Shown here piece by piece: positions 1 to 7,971 of a stretch of 28,582 bases of DNA. A program made the translations under genes and the position numbers. The stretch spans positions 1-28,582 of the forward strand of contig DIWV01000009.1 in the NCBI GenBank assembly GCA_002435865.1. Reading direction: 5' to 3'. Numbering within the stretch: the stretch's first letter is position 1; every line of letters starts with the position of its first letter. The DNA is from Cloacimonetes bacterium UBA6097. Lineage in GTDB: Bacteria > Cloacimonadota > Cloacimonadia > Cloacimonadales > Cloacimonadaceae. Under the pieces are notes generated by a model that was not told the DNA's origin, made no database searches, and saw nothing but the letters and a program-made list of their open reading frames with translations.

Positions 1-17
1 ATATCTTTGTCAAGAGC

Positions 18-104
18 AATACGGTAGCATTACGGTAGCAATACTGTAGTAATACGGTAAATAACCGTATTACTACCGTATTGCTACCGTAATGATACCG
101 TATT
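18..104. repeat. 41-bp-arm inverted repeat built from 11-bp units
   Basis: The left arm (18-58) and right arm (64-104) are reverse complements with two mismatches (G27/T96 and T45/G78 side), separated by the 5-nt spacer 59-63. Within each arm an approximately 11-bp unit repeats head to tail: AATACGGTAGC, ATTACGGTAGC, AATACTGTAGT, then AATACGGTA. The first 24 bases of the left arm reappear identically at 28559-28582, where the window stops. A TTGACA box on the minus strand (8-13) lies just left of the palindrome, so it may sit upstream of a leftward gene outside the window as well as of the rightward helicase gene. It could be a mobile palindromic repeat (REP/MITE-like), a protein-binding array, or a transcript-end hairpin. 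Nothing in the sequence decides between these. Confidence 0.9.
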
Positions 105-313
105 TCAATAAAGAATGATAAGAGGTAAATTTAAGTTATTAAGGATTACCGGCTGAGTTCCAGCCTTTATCAAGTATTTGCAGTTAGCCTGAATAAAGGT
201 AAAAAAAGGAAAATAAAACCTGATTTAAATTGACAAAATACATATGATAGTATCTGAGACTTGTAAGATGTCTATTTTTAGGTATATACAATCGGGCATC
301 TGTTGGGAGCAAA
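105..313. other. Intergenic leader before the helicase gene
   Basis: About 210 AT-rich bases carry no credible gene. A short hairpin GGCTG/CAGCC occurs at 151-165 with a 5-nt loop and no following T-run, so it is not a clear terminator. A TTGACA box is at 230-235. The helicase start codon at 314 is preceded by GGGAG with suitable spacing. No riboswitch or tRNA-like fold is visible. Confidence 0.5.
230..258 (+). promoter_or_regulatory. Possible promoter for the SNF2 helicase gene
   Basis: A perfect TTGACA -35 box is at 230-235. No convincing -10 box lies at 16-18 bp (the candidate hexamer at 253-258 is TCTGAG), so only the -35 half is supported. TTGACAA-type boxes recur upstream of several genes in this window, which raises the prior that this one is used. 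Confidence 0.25.
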
Positions 314-3300
314 ATGGCAAGACTTTTTAGTAAAGACTATCACGAGCATAGCAACACCTGGTATTTCACTCAAGCTATAATTCCTTTGCAAAATGGCGAT
401 TTGCTTTTTTGGAAAAGCCTGGATGAAAGCAACCGAATTCGATTCCGCTTTTTCCCTGAACAGAGCAAAAAAGCGGTTTTTTGCAACAGCCTCAATGTCG
501 TCTATGACCCCAAAGATGAGAAAATAGTCAGTTATACCTGTTCCGAATGTCCTGACGATGATGCCTGCAGACACTATCTGTCATTGCTTTACTATGCCTA
601 TCATTACCTGAAGACCGATATTTTAAAAGATAACATCATTGAGACCTACCAAAACAATCTGCTGGTTGGCAATGCCCGTTGGCAAAGGCTTTCGCAGGAA
701 GCGCAAATTGAAGTGGAGGGAATTTACAATCCCGAAACTGATAAAATCCGCTTTTATTTCAACCAGTATGCTCCCATTGATGCCAGGCTGCTCTGCATGG
801 TCTGCGCCGGAAAACAGACCGATGATGAAAACCAGAAACAGATTGAAGAGATTAATTCTAACCTTAATGCTTTCACGGAAGCGGAAAAACAGTTCTTTGC
901 TGCTTTGCAGATTAACCGTTCCTCAGCAGGAGCAAAAAGCAATTTCATCTCCGTCAGTAAAAGAAACTTTGCCAATCTGCTGCCTTTAATCAGGTTGATA
1001 TGCAATAAGTTTATTATCAAGGAAACCCTTGAACCGCTTAAATTTATAGAGCAGGAAATGCAGCTGGCTCTGCGCATCGAACATGTTAATGCTGCCAACT
1101 ATATTTTGAGACCGATTCTGGTTGATGAACTCAGTGCCTGGTTTGTTGGGCAGCCTGTCTGGCTCTTTTTCCGCAATGAAATCCGCACTGTGCGCTTGCC
1201 CTTTAAACCCAAGCTGGTCAATGCCCTGTTCAAGGGACAGTTTGGTCTGCATAAAAATGACCTGATATACTTCCGAACCATCGTCTGGAAGCAGCTTAAC
1301 CGCAATAATATTTATCTTGATTTCGATGAAAAGATAGAGCTGCCTGTTTTTTATGATAATGTGCCTTCGGTGCATTTCCTTATTCACAGATTGGAGGAAG
1401 ATGTCTTACTGGAAGGCACTTTGCGGTACAATCCGGAAACAGAGATTCCCATCTCTGCTGTCAGATTTCAGTCACCTCTCGTCCGTTATGAAGTCAATGG
1501 CAAAAAAGCCTGGTTCTTTATCCCGGAGCAGACATTTGAACAGGTTAATTCATTTTTAATAAAGCTGCCAAATCCTGAGTATGACAGAATTGAACAATAT
1601 TCGCAACTGGTTTTCAGAGGTGAAAGCAACATCGATATCCTGAAAAAAACTGTTTACGATTTAAGTGAATCTAACTGGGATATCGAAATTGATGAAAGCC
1701 TGAAACGCGATTTTATCTATAAAGTACCTCTGCAGGCACAGATTTCTGCACAATTGGCTGATGAAATAAATTGGTTCAGTTACGAAATCAAATATCAGTA
1801 TAAAGATTTTTCCTTTAGTCATGAAGAATTGCGCAAATTCTTTAAGAGTAAGCAGAAATTCATGAAAACTCAGGACGGAAGGCTGGTCTTTATCACTCAG
1901 AAAGAGGTTTTTGATGAAGTGGAAAACCTGCTGAAAAAGAGTGAACTGGAAAAAGACAGGGTTTATCGTGCCAGAGTAAATATCCTGCCTTATTATTGGC
2001 GTCTGCGCGAGGAAAATCCGGCACTCAGTCTTTACGGCGACGACTATCTGGAGCAAATGTTTAAGTCTTTGCTAAACAGGCATCTGGAAAAAGAAGAAAA
2101 CCTCCCTCCTTACCTGAATACCGTTTTGCGCAGTTATCAGAAAAATGGCTATCACTGGATTAAGATGCTGATGCGCTACCACCTGCACGGTATTCTGGCA
2201 GACGAAATGGGCCTGGGCAAAACAATCCAGGCACTCTCTGTTTTAGCAGAAGCTCCCACAGGCAGTGTGTCCATGGTAATCTGCCCTAAAACCCTGTTGT
2301 ACAATTGGGCTGCAGAAATTGAAAAATTCCATACCAATATACCCTACCAGATTTATGAAGGTTCTAAAGAAGAAAGAATAAAGATGCTGGGTAATCCTAA
2401 CGTTAAACTGTTTATTATTTCTTATACTTTGGTGCTTAATGATATTGCCGAACTGGGAAAGATTAACTTTAGATGGGTTGTTTTAGATGAAGCACAGCAC
2501 ATCAAAAACGTTACTGCTCAGCGCACCGGAGCTATCAAAAAACTGAAAGCTGACTTCAGGTTAGCGCTTTCTGGAACTCCCATTGAAAATGATTTGACTG
2601 AACTGTGGTCTATAATGGACTTTTTGATGCCGGGCTATCTGGGTTCTCTCAACCGCTTTAAACATGAGTATGTTTCTGAAACTCCAGAACCGGAAGTCCG
2701 CAATAAATTAAACAGACTGGCAGCGCCTTTTATCCTGAGAAGGATAAAAAAAGACGTCCTGTTTGAACTTCCGGATAAACAGGAACAGATAAGTTGGTGC
2801 AAACTAAATCCAATCCAGGAAAAACTTTACCTGCAAATCCTGGAAGCTGTGCAGCAGAGCCTGTTCCCTTCTGAAGTCAAGGATGCTGCTCAGATAAACT
2901 TTATACATGTACTTTCGGCTTTGACCAAGCTAAGGCAGGTTTGTAATCATCCCTCAATGGTAAATCCTGATATCAGGACAGATATGGAGATTTCTGCCAA
3001 AGCTGAGCAATTGATGGAATTGGTGGAAGAAGCAATTGAAAGCGGACATAAGATATTGGTATTCAGCCAGTTCGTAGAAATGCTCAAACTCATCCGACCT
3101 TATTTCGAACAACGCAATATCGTTTATGAATACATGGACGGAAAGACAAAGGAACGGCTTAAACACGTTGACCGCTTTAATGACGACCCCAAGGTCAAAG
3201 TTTTTCTCATCAGCCTTAAGACCGGCGGAACCGGTCTCAATCTCACTTCAGCAGATACAGTAATTCTGGTTGATCCCTGGTGGAATCCTATGATTGAAAA

Positions 3301-3508
3301 CCAGGCAATTGACCGCACCCACAGAATCGGACAAACCAAAAAGGTGCAGGTCTTTCGTCTGATAACAAAGGGAACCGTTGAAGAGAAAATCATCGCCTTG
3401 CAGAAAAGTAAACTCGACCTTTTCCAGAATGTTATAGATGAGGGACAGTCCATGATAAAACTCATGGATGAAAAAACCCTGCAAGACCTGTTTATTTACC
3501 AGCCTTAA
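314..3508 (+). CDS. SNF2-family DEAD/H helicase with N-terminal SWIM-like zinc motif
   Basis: This is a 1064-residue SNF2/RapA-type ATP-dependent DNA translocase. The N-terminus has C76-x2-C79-x5-C85-x-H87, a slightly widened version of the SWIM zinc-finger pattern CxC...CxH. Residues about 100-600 resemble the poorly characterised SNF2-associated region. The ATPase core starts with Walker A in DEMGLGKTIQ (about 630), then motif II DEAQH (about 723) and SGTPIENDLTELW (about 754). The C-terminal helicase lobe includes VFSQF (about 914), TGGTGLNL and the motif VI stretch QAIDRTHRIGQ (about 996-1006). Family members remodel nucleic acid-protein complexes, for example recycling RNA polymerase or acting in repair; the substrate here cannot be told. 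ATG 314 was chosen because GGGAG precedes it by about 6 nt. The next gene starts 8 bases after its stop. Length is normal for bacterial SWIM-SNF2 proteins. Confidence 0.93.
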   Translation: MARLFSKDYHEHSNTWYFTQAIIPLQNGDLLFWKSLDESNRIRFRFFPEQSKKAVFCNSLNVVYDPKDEKIVSYTCSECPDDDACRHYLSLLYYAYHYLKTDILKDNIIETYQNNLLVGNARWQRLSQEAQIEVEGIYNPETDKIRFYFNQYAPIDARLLCMVCAGKQTDDENQKQIEEINSNLNAFTEAEKQFFAALQINRSSAGAKSNFISVSKRNFANLLPLIRLICNKFIIKETLEPLKFIEQEMQLALRIEHVNAANYILRPILVDELSAWFVGQPVWLFFRNEIRTVRLPFKPKLVNALFKGQFGLHKNDLIYFRTIVWKQLNRNNIYLDFDEKIELPVFYDNVPSVHFLIHRLEEDVLLEGTLRYNPETEIPISAVRFQSPLVRYEVNGKKAWFFIPEQTFEQVNSFLIKLPNPEYDRIEQYSQLVFRGESNIDILKKTVYDLSESNWDIEIDESLKRDFIYKVPLQAQISAQLADEINWFSYEIKYQYKDFSFSHEELRKFFKSKQKFMKTQDGRLVFITQKEVFDEVENLLKKSELEKDRVYRARVNILPYYWRLREENPALSLYGDDYLEQMFKSLLNRHLEKEENLPPYLNTVLRSYQKNGYHWIKMLMRYHLHGILADEMGLGKTIQALSVLAEAPTGSVSMVICPKTLLYNWAAEIEKFHTNIPYQIYEGSKEERIKMLGNPNVKLFIISYTLVLNDIAELGKINFRWVVLDEAQHIKNVTAQRTGAIKKLKADFRLALSGTPIENDLTELWSIMDFLMPGYLGSLNRFKHEYVSETPEPEVRNKLNRLAAPFILRRIKKDVLFELPDKQEQISWCKLNPIQEKLYLQILEAVQQSLFPSEVKDAAQINFIHVLSALTKLRQVCNHPSMVNPDIRTDMEISAKAEQLMELVEEAIESGHKILVFSQFVEMLKLIRPYFEQRNIVYEYMDGKTKERLKHVDRFNDDPKVKVFLISLKTGGTGLNLTSADTVILVDPWWNPMIENQAIDRTHRIGQTKKVQVFRLITKGTVEEKIIALQKSKLDLFQNVIDEGQSMIKLMDEKTLQDLFIYQP

Positions 3509-3516
3509 ACTGATAA

Positions 3517-4125
3517 ATGACTCAGCAATATATCAAAGTATGCAAAAGTAAAAGAGCTTTTTCCAATGAATTGCTAGTTTATCAATCAGCCTATCCCAAT
3601 AAATCTGAGTTAATTGTGATTGGCAAGCCAAATACTCTTGTATTAACAGAAGTAAAGGGAATTCCCTATCTGGATGTACAGGATTTCTCTGATGATATGA
3701 TAGCAAAACTGGCTAGGGCAATCAGCAGATTTCACAATTTGGTAAAAGTGGAGGGTAAAGTCCTCTGCCATTGGGATAATCAACCCCGCAATATTCTCTG
3801 GAACGATAAAGAAAAGAAATTTTACTTAATAGATTTTGAAGATCTGCGTTTGGCTTTTCCTGAATCTGATATTGCACATCTTTTCCTGTTCTGGGCAGAA
3901 GTTATGGATTACAATCAGTTTTCAGAATCTGTAAGAAAGTTTGTAGATAATTACCAAGGTAAACGTATATTAAATTGGGAAACATGGTCCCTTGCAGCAA
4001 GAAATTCCATGCATAGATTTGACCGCAGGAGATGGAAATACCATAAGCTGGAGAAAAGAGATAATTCCGATAGATTAAAAAACAGAAAGTTGCTTCTTAC
4101 TCTAAGCTGTCATATTTTAGACTAA
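3517..4125 (+). CDS. Small kinase-fold (phosphotransferase-like) protein
   Basis: This 202-residue protein looks like a compact member of the aminoglycoside phosphotransferase/choline kinase/protein-kinase-like superfamily. The catalytic-loop motif is H85-W-D87-N-Q-P-R-N92-I-L, matching HxDxxPxN, and the metal-binding DFG equivalent is D106-F-E. The segment LTEVKGIPYLDV (about 43-54) resembles the hinge between lobes. The N-lobe is very short, with no clear glycine-rich loop, so ATP binding may be modified. It follows the helicase by 8 bases without a strong ribosome binding site, suggesting co-transcription and perhaps translational coupling. The substrate is unknown; small molecule, lipid, lipopolysaccharide sugar and protein are all possible. 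The active-site residues are intact, so it is probably not a dead remnant. Confidence 0.75.
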   Translation: MTQQYIKVCKSKRAFSNELLVYQSAYPNKSELIVIGKPNTLVLTEVKGIPYLDVQDFSDDMIAKLARAISRFHNLVKVEGKVLCHWDNQPRNILWNDKEKKFYLIDFEDLRLAFPESDIAHLFLFWAEVMDYNQFSESVRKFVDNYQGKRILNWETWSLAARNSMHRFDRRRWKYHKLEKRDNSDRLKNRKLLLTLSCHILD

Positions 4126-4169
4126 TCTCAGCATTTTTCTCAGACAAAATCTGTTATTATATGAGTTAC

Positions 4170-5351
4170 CTATTCTATTCTGCTGCTTTTTTTTGAAAAA
4201 ATAGTGTGAATAATCTGATGAACAATTTCCTTGTTCTGATCTATCTTATCTTTGATATACGCTAGAATTAAAGAAAAGATAAAAGCAATTAAAGTCGCAA
4301 ATATGCATATTCTGGCTCTTCTTGGTTTAGAACGTAGTCCCGCAAGCTGGGGATAATCAATAACTTCAATGGAAGGCATATCTCTGAGTTCATCAATTTT
4401 TGCTGCTTCAAATTGAGGATAAATATACTCAAAAACTTTTTTCTGTATTTCAAGGTTAATCATAAGTTGTGAATATTGCAAAGACATATCAGGAATATTA
4501 TCAATGTCCAGAATATAACTGGGCTTGATTTGTCCTGAACTTTTTTCCAGTTCTTTGACCCGACCGGCTACGATTTTGGCTTTGTAGGCAAGATCTTTAA
4601 CAACTGGTGATGTCGATTCAAAATTTTGTTTTGCCATCTCCAGTTCTAAATCCACAATCATTTTCTGAGAAACTGCATCAGAATATAGAGATACGATTGC
4701 ATCCCTTTGTGATGTCATATCAATGGCTTTATTTTTCTTTTGAAAGTCTCTTAGTGCTGTTGCCAGAGAATCTATATCTTTTCTTACAGATATAACCCTG
4801 GATTGCAGAAACTGTCGGTTGCGCTTTCCTCTTGTAAATTTTAAAGTTCTATTGTATTCATCGAGCCTGTTAAGATAGAAATCTGCAATTTTCTTCGAAA
4901 GGATTTTATCCTTTGTAGAAACAGAAAGTTGGATTAGACCATTTTCTTCATTCAGCATAACTTTTAGAATTTTAGCCTTAAGCTTTTCGAGGGCAATATC
5001 CATTGCCTTAAGAGTATCAGATTCCGCTATTTTGAAATACTGTAATAGTTTAAAATTACGTATGATTTCTTCGTTTAGAGTTCTGCTTCTTAAAATAATT
5101 AATGCACTTTGAGCATCACTGGAAGACCCGCCGATAAATGAAGACATGATTCCACTCAAGTCGGGAACATTTAAAGAAACACTACTTGATGTAGCATCTG
5201 GTTTAAAAGCAACACTGGAAGTCCATATTTGAGGAGTAAGGAGACTATAAATAACGGCTATGATTGCTACAATAAGAGTTATCCAGATAATGATTTTCCT
5301 CTGCTGAGCAAAAACCAGCAGAAGACTAAAAAGATTGTTTCGTTTTTCCAT
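4170..5351 (-). CDS. Wzz-type polysaccharide chain-length regulator (second copy)
   Basis: This 393-residue inner-membrane polysaccharide co-polymerase has the standard Wzz layout: a short cytoplasmic N-terminus, TM1 at about 19-39, a long periplasmic helical region, and TM2 at about 347-366 with a basic tail. The proline-rich segment before TM2, IEVIDYPQLAGLRSKPRRAR, is the family signature (P-x-x-P near the membrane). There is no tyrosine-kinase domain, so this is the O-antigen/exopolysaccharide class rather than a BY-kinase fusion. It is clearly paralogous to the Wzz at 6682-7923: both share YFKI..SD.LK.MDIAL and EAAK..EL.DMP.IE.ID.P.LAGL. Its start follows GAGG by 8 nt and lies 50 bases after the polymerase gene. 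It converges with the kinase-like gene. Confidence 0.88.
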   Translation of the reverse strand: MEKRNNLFSLLLVFAQQRKIIIWITLIVAIIAVIYSLLTPQIWTSSVAFKPDATSSSVSLNVPDLSGIMSSFIGGSSSDAQSALIILRSRTLNEEIIRNFKLLQYFKIAESDTLKAMDIALEKLKAKILKVMLNEENGLIQLSVSTKDKILSKKIADFYLNRLDEYNRTLKFTRGKRNRQFLQSRVISVRKDIDSLATALRDFQKKNKAIDMTSQRDAIVSLYSDAVSQKMIVDLELEMAKQNFESTSPVVKDLAYKAKIVAGRVKELEKSSGQIKPSYILDIDNIPDMSLQYSQLMINLEIQKKVFEYIYPQFEAAKIDELRDMPSIEVIDYPQLAGLRSKPRRARICIFATLIAFIFSLILAYIKDKIDQNKEIVHQIIHTIFSKKSSRIE

Positions 5352-5401
5352 CGTCTATCCTCTATGGTGTCTTATGTTTATAATTCATATGCAATACTAA
5401 T

Positions 5402-6682
5402 TCATACTTTGTTTTCACTATAGCTCCGGGGGGTGCAAATACATACAGAATGAATCAATCCAAAGTATACCCATAAACTATAATAACTCTTTATCGAACT
5501 TGGCACAATACTAAGAGGAACAAATAATAACAGAGAAATAAAGCATGCATCATATATTGCAAAATCACTATTCTTAACTGAATTCCTGAGTTGAAATAAA
5601 CGATACAACCATCTCATATAAATGAAAATCATCCCCAAAATTATTATTAAACCAAAGTTTGCCATTAGTTCTAACCACCAGTTATGCGGATTTAAAACCC
5701 AGGAAGTTCTGTGGTACCTGTCATTGCCAAGATAAATTTCATAACTGCCAGCTCCTACACCAAACAGATTACTTTTAATTGCAAGATTCATGCTCTCTAT
5801 GTTTAATTGATTGCGTATTTTACTGGAAGTCATATAATAAGATTTGCTTTCATTTAAAGTACTTTGAACCTGCTGATTAAAGATAATCTTAGTGAGTTTG
5901 AATTCTTCGGGAAAGGCTTTAACAAATATTATTATACTTAGGGCTATGATTATTATTGATATTATTTTGAGATATAAACCTGCACGAATGAAATAATAAA
6001 TCCCCATAAGCAGCATGAAGAACAGAGCTAACCTGGAATATTGAAAAGCAGATATTACTATCATAAATATAAACGATAAAAGTGCTACTATCTTTCCGGC
6101 TTTGCTTTTGGTTATTGCTGTCTTTACAGTTAGAAATGGAGCCAGAAGCATCATGAAAACAGCACTGTTGTTTTCATTAAAATAAAATCCTGTGGGTATC
6201 GGGATTTGAATTTCATATAGTCTTGAACTGGATAAATGTTTTAGGGTAAAAATTTCCCATAAATAAATCAAACAATAGCTGTAGAATATAAATTGAAGGA
6301 TTAAAAATGCTGGTTTATGATATTTCTGATTCCTCAGAAGTTGAGTTATCAATACAAAAGAAAACAGATAAATAATTATGTTTCTGATATAATATAGTGT
6401 AATACGTGTATCGCTCGTCCAGATAAGGCCTATTATCCCGTAGCAAATCCAAAAATAGAGAAAGATATAAACCTCGGTTGTCCATGTATCCAATACAAGT
6501 TTTTTATTGAGAACAATCGCACAAATCAATACTAATAATGGGGTAGCTGTTGCTGCTATTTGATTAATTAAGTAAAAGCCCGGATAAAAATAAACTAATC
6601 CCATAACTAAAATAGCTGCTAAACATATCGCTTTGATTATGTTCATGTTTAATGGAGCAGATATTTCAGTATGATTGTTCAT
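5402..6682 (-). CDS. O-antigen polymerase/ligase family membrane protein (Wzy/WaaL-like)
   Basis: This 426-residue, very hydrophobic protein has about ten to twelve membrane segments and one large periplasmic loop (about residues 255-330). The loop ends in NPHNWWLELMANFGLI, the hallmark of the Wzy_C O-antigen ligase/polymerase family; its histidine is the conserved catalytic-type residue. An upstream LFGVGAGSYEIY stretch fits the same family. It would join glycan repeats or transfer a glycan to an acceptor at the periplasmic face. The start ATG shares its A with the stop codon TAA of the upstream Wzz gene (TAATG at 6682), indicating translational coupling. Its placement between two Wzz paralogues favours polymerase over ligase, but sequence alone does not separate the two. 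Confidence 0.88.
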   Translation of the reverse strand: MNNHTEISAPLNMNIIKAICLAAILVMGLVYFYPGFYLINQIAATATPLLVLICAIVLNKKLVLDTWTTEVYIFLYFWICYGIIGLIWTSDTRITLYYIRNIIIYLFSFVLITQLLRNQKYHKPAFLILQFIFYSYCLIYLWEIFTLKHLSSSRLYEIQIPIPTGFYFNENNSAVFMMLLAPFLTVKTAITKSKAGKIVALLSFIFMIVISAFQYSRLALFFMLLMGIYYFIRAGLYLKIISIIIIALSIIIFVKAFPEEFKLTKIIFNQQVQSTLNESKSYYMTSSKIRNQLNIESMNLAIKSNLFGVGAGSYEIYLGNDRYHRTSWVLNPHNWWLELMANFGLIIILGMIFIYMRWLYRLFQLRNSVKNSDFAIYDACFISLLLFVPLSIVPSSIKSYYSLWVYFGLIHSVCICTPRSYSENKV

Positions 6683-7923
6683 TAAAGCTCAGTATTGTTT
6701 TCTGAGGATATTGGCATCTGTTTCTTGCGAATAATTTTTACTTCAATCAATATCTGTCTGAGATAATTTTTCTGCTCTTCGGAGATAAACTCATCCATAA
6801 CAGCTAACATGCATGCGATTAAAAGTGCACTAATTGTTAACATAATTATTATCAATAAACGTTTGGGATAAGCATGTAACCCGGCTAAACCAGGTCTGTC
6901 AATAATCTCAATCTCCGGCATATCTTTAAGCTCAGCTAACTTGGCAGCCTCCATCATTGGATAGAGGTAATCATAAACCTGATTCATTACACTCAATTCC
7001 ATAATAATTTTATCATATTCCATTCTCGTATCGGGAAGCTGATCTAAGTTCAACATATATTTTGGAAGTAAGCCACTGTTTTCCTTTTCAAAATATTCAA
7101 TCTTACCTTTAATAAGAGAGTTTTCTATTTCCAGTTCTTTTACTTTTGGGTTAGAGGGAAGAAATTGTTGCTTCGCAATCTCAAGTTCAATATCGTTAAG
7201 CATTTTTTTTGATACAATAGATGAATACAACTCAAGTGTTTTTGTAGTTTGCTCATTTATATCAAACGCTTTACCGGTAGATTCAAAATCCTTTTTAATA
7301 ACCAGAAGAGTATCTATTCTGGATTTTACCTCATTAGTCCGTTGTTCCAGGAATTCTCTTGTTAGTGTGCTTTTAATCTTTCTCTGATATTTAACATACT
7401 TTTCCAGAGATCTCAAAATATAATCAGCAATATCTTTTGATAAGTATTTATCAGATGTAATTGCTGATAGTCGAATTATATTGACCTGTTGTTCTAAAGA
7501 AGATCTAAAAATTTTATCATTGTATTTTCTTAAGGCGATATCCATGGATTTTAATGAGTCAGAATTTGTTATTTTGAAATAATCAATCAATTGAAATTTA
7601 CGAACTATATCTTCCCTGAAAGTTCGACTGTCCATTACTGTAAGGAAATCAAGTGCCATATCCATTTTTTGAGAAGCAAGTAATGGTAAGTTACCAAAAC
7701 TGCTAAGCAAATTTGCATTTAATTGAATTCCAGTCGTATTATCGGCAATTGGTGAAATCGTTGCTTTAGATTCCCATTTTAGTGGTATGATAAAACAAAT
7801 TACCGATATTAATATCATTGAAAACAAGGTAAATTTAATGATAAACTTCTTTCTTTTGGCAACTGCCAGCATTAATTGGAAAAAACTAATTTCGATATTT
7901 TGAGTTGGTTGTTGTGGATTCAT
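6682..7923 (-). CDS. Wzz-type polysaccharide chain-length regulator (first copy)
   Basis: This 413-residue polysaccharide co-polymerase has TM1 at about 28-47, a long helical periplasmic region with coiled-coil character, the signature IEIIDRPGLAGLHAYPKR just before TM2 (about 355-376), and a 37-residue basic cytoplasmic tail. It would set the modal length of glycans made by the adjacent Wzy. It is the first gene of the glycan cassette and begins 48 bases after serS in the same direction, so it may read through from the tpiA-serS transcript. A strong GGGGAG lies 12 nt before the ATG, farther than ideal; no better start is visible. Its stop overlaps the polymerase start by one base. Confidence 0.88.
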   Translation of the reverse strand: MNPQQPTQNIEISFFQLMLAVAKRKKFIIKFTLFSMILISVICFIIPLKWESKATISPIADNTTGIQLNANLLSSFGNLPLLASQKMDMALDFLTVMDSRTFREDIVRKFQLIDYFKITNSDSLKSMDIALRKYNDKIFRSSLEQQVNIIRLSAITSDKYLSKDIADYILRSLEKYVKYQRKIKSTLTREFLEQRTNEVKSRIDTLLVIKKDFESTGKAFDINEQTTKTLELYSSIVSKKMLNDIELEIAKQQFLPSNPKVKELEIENSLIKGKIEYFEKENSGLLPKYMLNLDQLPDTRMEYDKIIMELSVMNQVYDYLYPMMEAAKLAELKDMPEIEIIDRPGLAGLHAYPKRLLIIIMLTISALLIACMLAVMDEFISEEQKNYLRQILIEVKIIRKKQMPISSENNTEL

Positions 7924-7971
7924 CAGAAATTGAATCTCCCCTTTTATTTCTTAGTTAAGCATAATGGATAT

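Noticed and set aside
18..104. CRISPR array
   Set aside because: Units are 11 bp with no unique spacers and are mirrored; no cas gene is present.
4126..4169. Bidirectional terminator between the convergent kinase-like and Wzz genes
   Set aside because: Only a 4-bp CAGA/TCTG stem is visible, too weak to call.
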